Positions 16,865 through 24,534 of a DNA stretch of 33,294 nucleotides are shown here, piece after piece; the first letter of the stretch is position 1, and each line of letters begins with the position of its first letter. The DNA lies in the NCBI GenBank assembly GCA_017985015.1, contig JAGNYI010000007.1, forward strand, positions 1 through 33,294. Direction: 5' to 3'. A model generated the notes under the pieces. The model ran no database searches, was not told the DNA's origin, and saw only the letters and a program-made list of their open reading frames with translations. The translations under genes and the position numbers were made by a program. The stretch comes from Giesbergeria sp. Lineage in GTDB: Bacteria > Pseudomonadota > Gammaproteobacteria > Burkholderiales > Burkholderiaceae_C.

Positions 16865-16907
16865 TTGAAAAACTGGTTAAAAATACAGTTACTGAAATTT
16901 TATACAG
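16865..16907. promoter_or_regulatory. Two tandem LexA (SOS) boxes between asparaginase and lexA
   Basis: CTG-N10-CAG occurs twice: CTGGTTAAAAATACAG (16873-16888) and CTGAAATTTTATACAG (16892-16907). Both have the A+T-rich spacer and TA before CAG typical of the CTGTATATATATACAG consensus. Their starts are 19 bp apart. The second box ends 24 bp before the lexA ATG. The sites fit negative autoregulation of lexA. Confidence 0.9.
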
Positions 16908-16931
16908 CTGCGCAACCCGCGGCGTACGAAC

Positions 16932-17606
16932 ATGTTCAACGGCCCCAAACTCACTGCCAGGCAGCAGCAGATTCTCGATCTGATTCAAACCGCCATTGCC
17001 CAGTCTGGCGCGCCACCCACCCGCGCCGAAATAGCCAAGCAACTGGGATTCAAATCGGCCAACGCCGCAGAAGAGCACTTGCAGGCGCTGGCCCGCAAGG
17101 GCGTGATCGAACTCGTCAGCGGAACCTCACGCGGCATTCGGCTGCGGGGTGAAGCGGTGCGCAACCTCAACGCCGCGCGCGGCACGCAATTCAATCTGCC
17201 CATCCTTGGTCTATCGCAGCTGGCCCTGCCTTTGGTGGGCCGCGTGGCTGCAGGCTCCCCCATTCTGGCGCAGGAACATGTCGAGCAAACCTATTGTGTA
17301 GAAAGCAGCCTGTTCCAGCACAAGCCCGACTACCTGTTGAAGGTGCGCGGCATGTCCATGCGCGATGTCGGCATCATGGATGGCGACCTGCTGGCCGTGC
17401 AGCAGACGCGCGAGGCACGCAATGGCCAGATCATCGTCGCCCGCATTGGCGAAGAAGTCACCGTCAAACGTCTGCGGCGCACCGCCCACGCGATTGAACT
17501 GTTGCCAGAAAACCCCGACTTCCCAGTCATCGTGGTGCAGCCGGACGAACCGTTCGAGATCGAAGGGCTGGCGGTCGGTCTCATTCGCAACACCATGTTG
17601 ATTTAG
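16932..17606 (+). CDS. lexA: LexA SOS repressor
   Basis: 224 residues. The N-terminal winged helix ([13 protein letters not shown], then [26 protein letters not shown], ~7-54) recognises SOS boxes. The cleavage site is Ala107-Gly108 in GRVAAGSP. The catalytic dyad is Ser142 (RGMSMRD) and Lys179 (VTVKRL). RecA filaments on single-stranded DNA trigger self-cleavage and release of the SOS genes. The insert between DNA-binding and peptidase domains (about residues 73-100) is longer than in E. coli LexA (202 residues), as is usual in betaproteobacteria. Two boxes upstream indicate autorepression. No recA or imuB-type gene follows in this window. Confidence 0.97.
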   Translation: MFNGPKLTARQQQILDLIQTAIAQSGAPPTRAEIAKQLGFKSANAAEEHLQALARKGVIELVSGTSRGIRLRGEAVRNLNAARGTQFNLPILGLSQLALPLVGRVAAGSPILAQEHVEQTYCVESSLFQHKPDYLLKVRGMSMRDVGIMDGDLLAVQQTREARNGQIIVARIGEEVTVKRLRRTAHAIELLPENPDFPVIVVQPDEPFEIEGLAVGLIRNTMLI

Positions 17607-17823
17607 CCGTTATTCCACGCACAGCAGGTGGCGGGCGCTTGGCGGGCAGCAGTTCCGCCATCCCTGCGGTGCGTGAAGGCCAGGGGTTTCAGCTACGCGT
17701 CCTGCCGGTCCGTCGGTCTCGTTTCGAGGCTGAGCAGACGGCAGAACCGCTTCGCAGCGAAACCTTCGGTTTTCTTCATTTTGAATCCTGCCTGTGTTCA
17801 ACCCTTGCCCATGGGAGCTTCAC

Positions 17824-18210
17824 ATGCAAATTGCGTTTCGCCACCTCTCTCGCCTGTCTCTGTCTCTTGTCACACTCTGCCGTTCCTTCGGGGGTGACGC
17901 GGTACACCAGCGCAGCCATCCTGCGCGCAAAGCGCCGCCCGCTGCTGTGCGCCCCATCGACTTGAGCAGCCTGAGCAGCCCGTCCGCAAACGCCTGCAGC
18001 ACAAGCAGTGCAGCGCTGCAGGGGGTTCGGGTTGCATCGGCTCGCTGCACGCGTCCACCGGCTGCATCGCGCGCCAGCATTCAGCCTTCCCGCACCGTGC
18101 GCGTTCTGCGCAAGCGTGAAGGATCGGCCGAGCACCTGGCCATCGTGGGCCGCATGGCCGACGTATGTGCCGAGCTCGATCGCCTGGTGGCGCGAGAACG
18201 CCTTTGTTGA
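17824..18210 (+). CDS. Hypothetical protein, doubtful
   Basis: 128 codons from ATG 17824 (MQIAFRHLSRLSLSL). The N-terminal third has a weakly hydrophobic, basic start that could be a poor signal peptide. The middle is Ser/Pro/Ala-rich with three scattered Cys. The last ~30 residues (VLRKREGSAEHLAIVGRMADVCAELDRLVARE) look like a genuine amphipathic helix and are the best argument that part of this frame is coding. A start at 17794 is also open. No family is recognised. The gene is separated from lexA by 217 bp in which I see no other gene and is followed by a dispersed repeat. Confidence 0.4.
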   Translation: MQIAFRHLSRLSLSLVTLCRSFGGDAVHQRSHPARKAPPAAVRPIDLSSLSSPSANACSTSSAALQGVRVASARCTRPPAASRASIQPSRTVRVLRKREGSAEHLAIVGRMADVCAELDRLVARERLC

Positions 18211-18290
18211 TCCCTCCTGGGGCGCGCTGCGCGCAAGGAACGCGCTGATAAGCAAAGGCACGGACAAGACGTGGACAAGACGCGAATTTC

Positions 18291-18348
18291 ATAAAAAAAT
18301 GCCTCTAGCGCTTTCAGGGCAATCGCTTCAAGCTATTTATTAGATAGC
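18291..18348 (+). repeat. Dispersed ~45-bp repeat, copy 2
   Basis: AAAAAATGCCTCTAGCGCTT, then a variable middle, CAAGCTATTTATTAGATAGC. It has the family core GCCTCTAGCGCTT...AAGCTAT-A/T-rich and lies in the intergenic space ahead of the hydroxyacid dehydrogenase gene. Confidence 0.7.
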
Positions 18349-18470
18349 AAATATAGATGCTTTCTGGCGCTGCTTCTTGTCATTTGGCCACTCGGTCACG
18401 ACGTGGCGCCGCTGCCGCCTGGACGCACAGCGATCGCTAAGCCCCGCTGCGTGCAAGGCACAATCGGGCC

Positions 18471-19478
18471 ATGAACATCGTGATCCTCGACGACTATCAG
18501 GACGTCGTTCGCAAGCTCCACTGTGCCGAGCGCCTCGACGCCCACTCTGCCAAGGTCTATACCAACACCGTCAAAGGCATTGGCCAACTGTCGGTGCGGT
18601 TGAAGGACGCTGACATCATCGTTCTGGTGCGTGAGCGCACCCACATGACGCGGCAACTGATCGAGAAATTGCCCCGGTTAAAAATGATTTCTCAGACAGG
18701 GAAAATTGGCGACCACGTCGACATTGCCGCCTGCACCGAGCGCGGTATCGCCATCGCCGAGGGCGTGGGGTCGCCCGTGGCGCCGGCGGAACTGACCTGG
18801 GCGCTCATCCTCGCCGCCATGCGCCGGCTGCCGCAATACATTGCCAACCTCAAGCATGGGGCGTGGCAACAGGCAGGCCTCAAGTCGGCGTCCATGCCAG
18901 CCAACTTTGGCATTGGCAGCGTCTTGCGCGGCAAGACTCTGGGAATATGGGGCTATGGCCGCATTGGCCAAATCGTTGCCGGCTACGGCCGGGCCTTTGG
19001 CATGAACGTGCGCATCTGGGGCAGCGAGTCATCGCGTGCGCAGGCGTTGTCGGATGGCTTTCAGGCGGCCGTCACGCAGCAGGACTTTTTTGAGCAATGC
19101 GACGTGGTCTCTTTGCATTTGCGCCTGACTCCGCAGACCAAGGGTCTGATCACGCTGGAGACGCTCTCCTGCATGAAACCCACATCGCTGCTGGTCAACA
19201 CCTCGCGCGCGGAACTGATTGAACCCGATGCCCTGCTCGCCGGCCTCAATCGGGGGCGTCCCGGCATGGCAGCCATTGACGTGTTCGAGAGCGAGCCCAT
19301 CCTCCAGGGGCACGCCTTGCTGCGCCTGGAGAACTGCATCTGCACGCCCCACATCGGGTATGTCGAGCAGGACAGCTACGAGCTGTATTTCGGCTCGGCC
19401 TTTGACAACGTGCTCAGTTTCATGCGGGGGACCCCCACCAACATTGTCAATCCCGGGGCGCTGCAAGTGCGGCGCTGA
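18471..19478 (+). CDS. D-2-hydroxyacid dehydrogenase family protein
   Basis: 335 residues. The NAD-binding Rossmann motif GYGRIG is at 161-166 in the second half of the usual two-domain arrangement. The catalytic triad of the family is complete: Arg246 (NTSRAELI), Glu275 (FESEPI) and His294 (TPHIGYVE). The substrate-loop region near residues 74-82 reads ISQTGKIGDHVD rather than the common 'ntG.dnvD', so the substrate cannot be told from sequence. The enzyme would reduce a 2-keto acid or oxidise a D-2-hydroxy acid in the cytosol; SerA proper is unlikely because there is no ACT domain. The gene stands alone and has its own terminator. Confidence 0.92.
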   Translation: MNIVILDDYQDVVRKLHCAERLDAHSAKVYTNTVKGIGQLSVRLKDADIIVLVRERTHMTRQLIEKLPRLKMISQTGKIGDHVDIAACTERGIAIAEGVGSPVAPAELTWALILAAMRRLPQYIANLKHGAWQQAGLKSASMPANFGIGSVLRGKTLGIWGYGRIGQIVAGYGRAFGMNVRIWGSESSRAQALSDGFQAAVTQQDFFEQCDVVSLHLRLTPQTKGLITLETLSCMKPTSLLVNTSRAELIEPDALLAGLNRGRPGMAAIDVFESEPILQGHALLRLENCICTPHIGYVEQDSYELYFGSAFDNVLSFMRGTPTNIVNPGALQVRR

Positions 19479-19506
19479 AGCACTGCACTCCCTTGCCAAT
19501 CAGGCA

Positions 19507-19536
19507 CAAAAAAGGCTTCCCGAAGGAAGCCTTTTT
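19507..19536. terminator. Bidirectional rho-independent terminator
   Basis: AAAAAAGGCTTCC pairs with GGAAGCCTTTTT around a CGAA loop, with A-runs on the left and T-runs on the right. It lies between the convergent dehydrogenase and livK-type genes and can serve both. A second small palindrome (TCAGGCCT/AGGCCTGA, 19545-19562) follows. Confidence 0.9.
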
Positions 19537-19574
19537 GCATGAATTCAGGCCTTCAGGCCTGAGCCAGGCTTTGC

Positions 19575-20705
19575 TTAGTTCAGCGGGGTCTTCTTGCCGT
19601 CGATGTAGTTGTACAGCGTAATGGCAGGGTTCTTCATTTCGCCAGTCTTTTCAAAGCTGATGTTGGCGGTCACACCCTTGAAGTTCGACTTTGCCAGCTC
19701 AGGCAGGTAGACCTTGGGGTCCACGGAGTTGGCACGCTTCATCGCGTCGACCAGCAGCATCGTGGCATCGTAGGTGTAGGGGCTGTAGACCTGGAACTGG
19801 CCTGGGTACTTGGCGTCATAACGTGCTTTCCACGCGGTGCCACCAGGCATCTTGCCCAGCGAAGCACCACCTTCGGCGCAGATCACATTGCCCAGCGTCT
19901 TCGCGCCGGCTGCGAGCTTGGCAATTTCGCTGGTGCAAACGCCGTCGCCGCCGAAGTACTTCACGTTGGCCATGCCGAGCTGTTCCATCTGGCGCAGCAT
20001 TGGGCCGGCTTGCGGGTCCATGCCACCGAAGAAAATCGCGTCAGGATTCTTTGACTTGATGGCGGTCAAGATTGCCATGAAATCGGTGGCCTTGTCGGTC
20101 GTAAACTGCTGGTCAACTTGCTTCATGCCAAGTTCTTTACTCACCTTGGCGAACACATCGGCTACGCCTTGGCCGTAGGCCGTGCGGTCATCGATGACAG
20201 CGAAGGACTTGAGCTTGAGCGTGTCGTGCGCATAGTGCGCCAGACCGGCGCCCAACGCGAGGTCGTTTGCAATGATACGGAAGGTGGTGTTGTAACCGGG
20301 CTTGGTCAGGGCGGGGTTGGTGGCTGCGCCCGTGACCATGGGAATGCCGCAGTCGTGGTAAACCTTGGACGCGGGAATGGTGGTGCCCGAGTTCAGGTGA
20401 CCCACTACGCCTGCGACCTTGGAATCGCACAATTTTTGTGCGGCAGCCGTGCCTTGCTTGGGATCCGCTGCGTCGTCTTCGGCCTGAATTTCAAATTTGA
20501 TCTTCTTGCCGCCGATCGTCACGCCCTGGGCGTTCAGATCTTCGATGGCCATGCGGGCGCCATTTTCGTTGTCCTTGCCGTAGTGGGCCTGTGCACCCGA
20601 AACCGGGGCGACGTGACCAATCTTGACCACTTGCTCCTGGGCCAGTGCCATGCCGGCAACAGCGGCAAATGCTGCGGCTACGGTCAGTTTCAACTTCAAT
20701 TGCAT
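19575..20705 (-). CDS. Branched-chain amino acid ABC transporter, periplasmic binding protein (LivK type)
   Basis: 376 residues from ATG 20705, preceded by GGAGA at the right distance; the frame is open 33 bp further up but without a signal peptide there. The N-terminus MQLKLKLTVAAAFAAVAGMALAQ is a Sec signal peptide cut after ALA. The mature part is a type I periplasmic binding fold: VVKIGHVAPVSGAQAHYGKDNENGARMAIEDLN, then VVGHLNSGTTIPASKVYHD...IPMVTGAATNP, and IFFGGMDPQAGPMLRQM, all typical of LivJ/LivK. It captures leucine, isoleucine, valine or a related compound for an ABC transporter. No permease or ATPase gene is adjacent, so this is an orphan binding protein using a transporter encoded elsewhere. 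Confidence 0.92.
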   Translation of the reverse strand: MQLKLKLTVAAAFAAVAGMALAQEQVVKIGHVAPVSGAQAHYGKDNENGARMAIEDLNAQGVTIGGKKIKFEIQAEDDAADPKQGTAAAQKLCDSKVAGVVGHLNSGTTIPASKVYHDCGIPMVTGAATNPALTKPGYNTTFRIIANDLALGAGLAHYAHDTLKLKSFAVIDDRTAYGQGVADVFAKVSKELGMKQVDQQFTTDKATDFMAILTAIKSKNPDAIFFGGMDPQAGPMLRQMEQLGMANVKYFGGDGVCTSEIAKLAAGAKTLGNVICAEGGASLGKMPGGTAWKARYDAKYPGQFQVYSPYTYDATMLLVDAMKRANSVDPKVYLPELAKSNFKGVTANISFEKTGEMKNPAITLYNYIDGKKTPLN

Positions 20706-20824
20706 AGGGATCTCCAGTAAAGATAAAACGCTGAGCATCTTTTTTGTGTCTCAACGCGGCGGAAGATAGCGCAAATTTCCAGATTGCGGCATTAGGGAAC
20801 ACGCGCAATCAGCGCATGACGATG

Positions 20825-20870
20825 CATAAAAGCTGCACTTATAGTGCTTGCGCAAGCTATTGATTTGACT
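20825..20870 (+). repeat. Dispersed ~45-bp repeat, copy 3 (divergent)
   Basis: ATAAAAGCTGCACTTATAGTGCTTGCGCAAGCTATTGATTTG-like segment. It shares the A-run start, the CTTAT element and the AAGCTATTGAT end with the other copies. GCACT/AGTGC forms a small dyad in the middle. The copy overlaps the 3' end of the gene at 20857 and supplies its stop codon. Confidence 0.5.
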
Positions 20871-21459
20871 TGGAAGCAAGCTCATCCGCCACGGCCTCGT
20901 AGACCGCATGGCGCACCACCGATTCCACCTCTTCACGCAGTCTGGGCAAGATTGAGCGTGTCTGTTCCAGCACAACGGACGCAATCGCGTCGCGCAGCCG
21001 CAGATCCAAGGACACATCCACCCGCTGCATAACGCGGTGTACGAGCAGTTCCTCGAAGTCTTCGCTCAGCATCTTGCGTGCTGGCGCTGTGGGCATCGGC
21101 TTGGCAGTGGGAAGGGCCGCTGCCGCAAGACCCCTCTTTTCTGTGGCCAAAGCAGCCACGGCGGACAGCGTGCTTGCCTGCGGCACAGCAACCGGCGCGG
21201 TCTGCACAGCTTTGGGCGGCATCGCAGGCGGCACAGAACTTCTGGCGAGCGCCGCCCCGCTGCTCGCCGCAGGCGAGGAAATCACGGCAGGCGAGGAAAT
21301 CACGGCAGGCGGGGAAATCGCTACCGGCGCGGCCAGCGGCTCGGGCGCGGCGAGTGGCCGCAGCGCCGGCGCCGACTGCGGTGCTGGCTGGTCGCCGCCT
21401 TGCACCACCTCAGTGAGGGTGGGTACAAACCGCGGTGGAACTCGGGGTGTGGTGACCAT
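20857..21459 (-). CDS. Hypothetical protein downstream of holC, Ala/Pro-rich with helical C-terminus
   Basis: 200 residues from ATG 21459, which overlaps the holC stop by one base (TGATG). Residues ~1-110 are Ala/Pro/Ser-rich and low in complexity, including a Ser-Pro-Ala-Val-Ile-Ser repeat encoded by an 18-bp tandem repeat. Residues ~135-195 (EDFEELLVHRVMQRVDVSLDLRLRDAI...LPRLREEVESVVRHAVYEAV) form predicted amphipathic helices. Position and layout recall the poorly known DUF2486-type proteins that follow holC in Burkholderiales; that is a suggestion only. It would be cotranslated with DNA polymerase III chi. The last codons and the TAG stop lie within a dispersed-repeat copy. Confidence 0.75.
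   Translation of the reverse strand: MVTTPRVPPRFVPTLTEVVQGGDQPAPQSAPALRPLAAPEPLAAPVAISPPAVISSPAVISSPAASSGAALARSSVPPAMPPKAVQTAPVAVPQASTLSAVAALATEKRGLAAAALPTAKPMPTAPARKMLSEDFEELLVHRVMQRVDVSLDLRLRDAIASVVLEQTRSILPRLREEVESVVRHAVYEAVADELASKSNQ
21267..21321 (-). repeat. 18-bp tandem repeat inside the gene downstream of holC
   Basis: Three in-frame units of about 18 bp (GGCAGGCGAGGAAATCAC on the plus strand; the last is diverged) encode repeated SPAVIS-type hexapeptides. The number of units could vary between strains by slippage. Confidence 0.75.
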
Positions 21460-21893
21460 CAGGGGTTCCTCGCTACCAGATCGTGGCGCTCCAGGGCGAA
21501 GCCGCGCTGCAAGTAGTGTTTCCAGCGCCTGCGCGCGGCTGCGCGATCGGCTTCGTCGGTGGCACTGACCACCTCGATCAGCCGCGCAAAGCGACCAAAG
21601 CCGTCCGGCACCTCGTCCTCCAAATTGAGCAGCACGTCGTGGTGTGAGGCGAGCTGAGCATCTTGCGTGAGCAGGATGGGCGATGCGTCCACCCATTCGG
21701 CGGCGTCGCCGCTTCGGCAGTGCGCCACGAAATCATGCGCAGACATATTCCAGAGCATGGTGTCGAGCGCGTCCAGCACGGGCGCGCTCGCCTGAATGAC
21801 GAGCCGCCGGTCTTGCCGCAACAACTTGCGCGCGACCCGACACGCGTGCTCCAGTTTGTCCGGCGCGTTGAAATGAAAAGCGATGTCGGTCAT
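21459..21893 (-). CDS. holC: DNA polymerase III chi subunit
   Basis: 144 residues of the HolC family, starting MTDIAFHFNAPDKLEHACRVARKLLRQ as usual. LDTMLWNMSAHDFVAHCR (~43-60) and PILLTQDAQ...HDVLLNLEDEVPDGFGRFARLIEVV (~72-107) are the conserved blocks; Trp48 and Phe103-type residues lie in the SSB- and psi-contact regions. Chi links the clamp loader to SSB. The ATG overlaps the pepA stop by 4 bp (ATGA), and the following gene overlaps its own stop, so pepA-holC-hypothetical are translationally coupled. The length matches the family. Confidence 0.94.
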   Translation of the reverse strand: MTDIAFHFNAPDKLEHACRVARKLLRQDRRLVIQASAPVLDALDTMLWNMSAHDFVAHCRSGDAAEWVDASPILLTQDAQLASHHDVLLNLEDEVPDGFGRFARLIEVVSATDEADRAAARRRWKHYLQRGFALERHDLVARNP

Positions 21894-23413
21894 GCGCCAG
21901 CGCGGGGCGTGCGAAGCTTGCGGGGCGCCGCTTTGCTGCGGGCGGACGCTGCGTTCTCCGACATTTCAGATTGCGCCTCGGCCCGAGCCAAAAGCCAGTG
22001 GGTGAGCAAGGCCACAGGCCTGCCCGTCGCACCCTTGGCTGCGCCGCCCTTCCAGGCGGTACCGGCAATGTCCAGGTGCGCCCAGGGCACCTCACCGACA
22101 AACGCCTGAAGAAACTTGGCCGCTGTGATGGCCCCTGCTGGACGCCCTCCGACATTGCCCAGATCGGCAAAATTGCTCTTGAGCCCTTCTGCGTATTCCT
22201 CGTCCAGCGGCAGACGCCAGGCAAGGTCTCCAGTGGCTTCGCCTGCTGCCAGCAACGCCTCACCCAAGGCATCATTCGACGAAAACAAGCCCGAGCGCAC
22301 GCCGCCCAGTGCAATCACGCAGGCGCCTGTCAGGGTGGCGATATCGACAATCGCCGCCGGCTTGTGGCGCTTGCTGTAGCTCAGAGCGTCGCACAGCACC
22401 AAACGCCCCTCGGCGTCGGTATTGAGCACTTCGATGGTCTGCCCGCTCATGCTGGTCACCACGTCGCCGGGCTTGACGGCTCGGCCATCGGGCATGTTTT
22501 CGCACGTCGGAATCAATCCCACCACATTGATCGTGGGCTGGAGTTGCGCCAGTGCACGGAACACCCCGAGCACGCTGGCGGCACCGCACATGTCGAACTT
22601 CATTTCATCCATTTCCGGCGCCGGCTTGATGGAGATGCCACCGGTATCGAACGTGATGCCTTTGCCAACCAGCACCAGCGGAGCCTGCCCCCGCGCCGCA
22701 CCGTTGTAGCGCAGCTCAATGAAGCGCAGCGGCTCGGCCGAGCCCCGCGCCACGGCCAGAAACGCGCCCATACCCAGGCGCTCCACGTCCGCCGGCCCCA
22801 TCACCTTGCACTGGATGCGAGGGTGCTTGGCCAGTGCCCTGGCTGCATCGGCCAGCATGCTGGGAGTGGCGTGGTTGGCAGGGCGGTTGCCCCATTCGCG
22901 GGCCAGTTCCACCCCCAAAGCCACGGCCTGGCTGGTCTCGAACGCCTGGGCCACGGCCTTGGGCTCGGGCACACCGATGACCACACGCGTGAGCTCTGAC
23001 GCCTCCGCCTTGGGTTTGGTGAGCGTGTACACGTAGCGCGCCTGCGCAACACCTTGCACTACAGCAGACACCGCAGGCGCCGTCACGCCGCCGGCAAAGC
23101 AGACCACGGCGCGCTTTGCGCCAGCGGTCCGGAATGCGGGGGCGATTGCGGCCAGCGCCTGGCGCACGGCCCGCGCGTCGCCCGACCCTGCTCCGACAAG
23201 AAGCAGGCGCCGCGCTGCAATGCCAGGGGCCTGGTACAAAGCCAGCGACTTGCCTGGCTTTGTTTCAAAATCCTTGCTCTTGAGGGCCTGTGCGATCAAA
23301 CGTGCCAGCGGATCGCTGCCCGGGGCGAAATCTTCGCCAACCAGGACCACCAACTGATCGCACTTTTCCGCAGCGCCCGTGCGCAAATCCAGTGTTTTGA
23401 GATCAAAGTTCAT
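21890..23413 (-). CDS. pepA: Leucyl aminopeptidase (M17), PepA
   Basis: 507 residues from ATG 23413 (MNFDLKTLDLRTGAAEKCDQ), with AAAGG upstream; a 13-residue basic extension is open but improbable. The C-terminal catalytic domain has the two-metal site: LVGKGITFDTGGISIKP (Lys and Asp ligands), EMDEMKFDMCGAASVLG and the signature NTDAEGRLVLCDAL (Asp and Glu ligands, Arg in the bicarbonate site). It removes N-terminal residues from peptides in the cytosol; in E. coli PepA also acts as a DNA-binding protein. The start is only 23 bp from the divergent lptF start, so the promoters must overlap the coding sequences. Confidence 0.96.
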   Translation of the reverse strand: MNFDLKTLDLRTGAAEKCDQLVVLVGEDFAPGSDPLARLIAQALKSKDFETKPGKSLALYQAPGIAARRLLLVGAGSGDARAVRQALAAIAPAFRTAGAKRAVVCFAGGVTAPAVSAVVQGVAQARYVYTLTKPKAEASELTRVVIGVPEPKAVAQAFETSQAVALGVELAREWGNRPANHATPSMLADAARALAKHPRIQCKVMGPADVERLGMGAFLAVARGSAEPLRFIELRYNGAARGQAPLVLVGKGITFDTGGISIKPAPEMDEMKFDMCGAASVLGVFRALAQLQPTINVVGLIPTCENMPDGRAVKPGDVVTSMSGQTIEVLNTDAEGRLVLCDALSYSKRHKPAAIVDIATLTGACVIALGGVRSGLFSSNDALGEALLAAGEATGDLAWRLPLDEEYAEGLKSNFADLGNVGGRPAGAITAAKFLQAFVGEVPWAHLDIAGTAWKGGAAKGATGRPVALLTHWLLARAEAQSEMSENAASARSKAAPRKLRTPRAGA

Positions 23414-23436
23414 AATTGCCTTTTTACGTCTCTTCC

Positions 23437-24534
23437 ATGTTATTCGATTCAACTCTGCGCAAGGAGCTGGGCCGCAGCTTCGGCGCGACGCTCGTGGTTT
23501 TGGTGACGGTGGTCATGACCATGATGCTCATTCGCACGCTGGGCCAGGCTTCGCGCGGCAATGTCAGCCCGTCGGACGTCATGCTGGTCATGGGCTACAC
23601 CGTGCTGGGCCAGTTGCCTACCATTTTGAGCCTGAGCCTCTTTGTTGCCACCATAGGCAGCCTTTCGCGCATGTACCGCGACAGCGAAATGGTGATCTGG
23701 TTTTCCAGCGGCAGGGGCCTGGCCAGCCTGTTGCCCTCTCTGCTGCGTTTTGCCTGGCCGGTCATGCTGGTGGTGGCCGTGCTGTCGCTGCTGGTCTGGC
23801 CCTGGGCCAACCAGCAGATTCAGGAGCTGCGCGCCCAGTACGAGCAACGTGGCGACGTGGACCGGATCGCGCCAGGTGAGTTCCAGGAATCGGCCAGTGG
23901 CAACCGGGTGTTTTTCATCGACAAGGACAGCCCCGAGCCAAATTCGGCCAGCAACGTCTTCATCGCAGCCAGCGAACACGGGGCACAGGCCATTACTTCG
24001 GCGCGCAGTGCGCGCATCGAAATGCGCGGCGCCGATCGGTTTGCGCTGCTGAGCAATGGCCAGCGCCTTGAGAGCACCGCCGGCAAACCCGACCTCAAGC
24101 TGAGCGAATTCGAGTTGTACGGAACCCGCGTGGGCTCGGCACGCGCCGGGCTGGGAGCCGATGGCTCCGCCAAAACCCGCAGCACACGCGAACTGCTGGT
24201 GCAGTCCGCACTTCCTTACCAGGCCGAGCTGGCCTGGCGCGTGGGGCTGGCTTTCACCGCATTCAATCTGGTGGTGCTCGGGCTGGCGCTGGCCAGCGTC
24301 AACCCGCGCGCCAGCCGCAGCGGCAACCTGCTGTTTGCCTTGTTTGCGTTCGTCGTTTACTACAACTTCATGACGCTGGGCCAAAGCTGGGTGGGCTCGG
24401 GGCGCTTTGGTCTGGTGCCCTATGTCGGCCTGCTGCATGGCGGCGTTTTGCTGTTTGCGCTGGCGCTCATTGCCATTCGCCACAACCGCTGGGCCTTGGC
24501 AAACCTTTGGCGTGGCCGGGGGATGGCGGCATGA
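23437..24534 (+). CDS. lptF: LPS export permease LptF
   Basis: 365 residues of the YjgP/YjgQ family. It begins MLFDSTLRKELGRSFGATLVVLVTVVM with a membrane helix at ~15-35. Further helices lie at ~60-75 and ~100-120, then a periplasmic jelly-roll-like domain (~130-255) and three helices near the C-terminus (~270-360). With LptG and the LptB ATPase (elsewhere) it extracts LPS from the inner membrane and passes it to LptC/LptA. ATG 23437 is chosen over one 21 bp upstream because the family N-terminus starts there. The stop overlaps the lptG start (ATGA), which points to coupled translation and a 1:1 ratio. Confidence 0.95.
   Translation: MLFDSTLRKELGRSFGATLVVLVTVVMTMMLIRTLGQASRGNVSPSDVMLVMGYTVLGQLPTILSLSLFVATIGSLSRMYRDSEMVIWFSSGRGLASLLPSLLRFAWPVMLVVAVLSLLVWPWANQQIQELRAQYEQRGDVDRIAPGEFQESASGNRVFFIDKDSPEPNSASNVFIAASEHGAQAITSARSARIEMRGADRFALLSNGQRLESTAGKPDLKLSEFELYGTRVGSARAGLGADGSAKTRSTRELLVQSALPYQAELAWRVGLAFTAFNLVVLGLALASVNPRASRSGNLLFALFAFVVYYNFMTLGQSWVGSGRFGLVPYVGLLHGGVLLFALALIAIRHNRWALANLWRGRGMAA

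Noticed and set aside
21267-21321. CRISPR array
   Set aside because: The units are 18 bp, contiguous without spacers and in frame within a coding gene.
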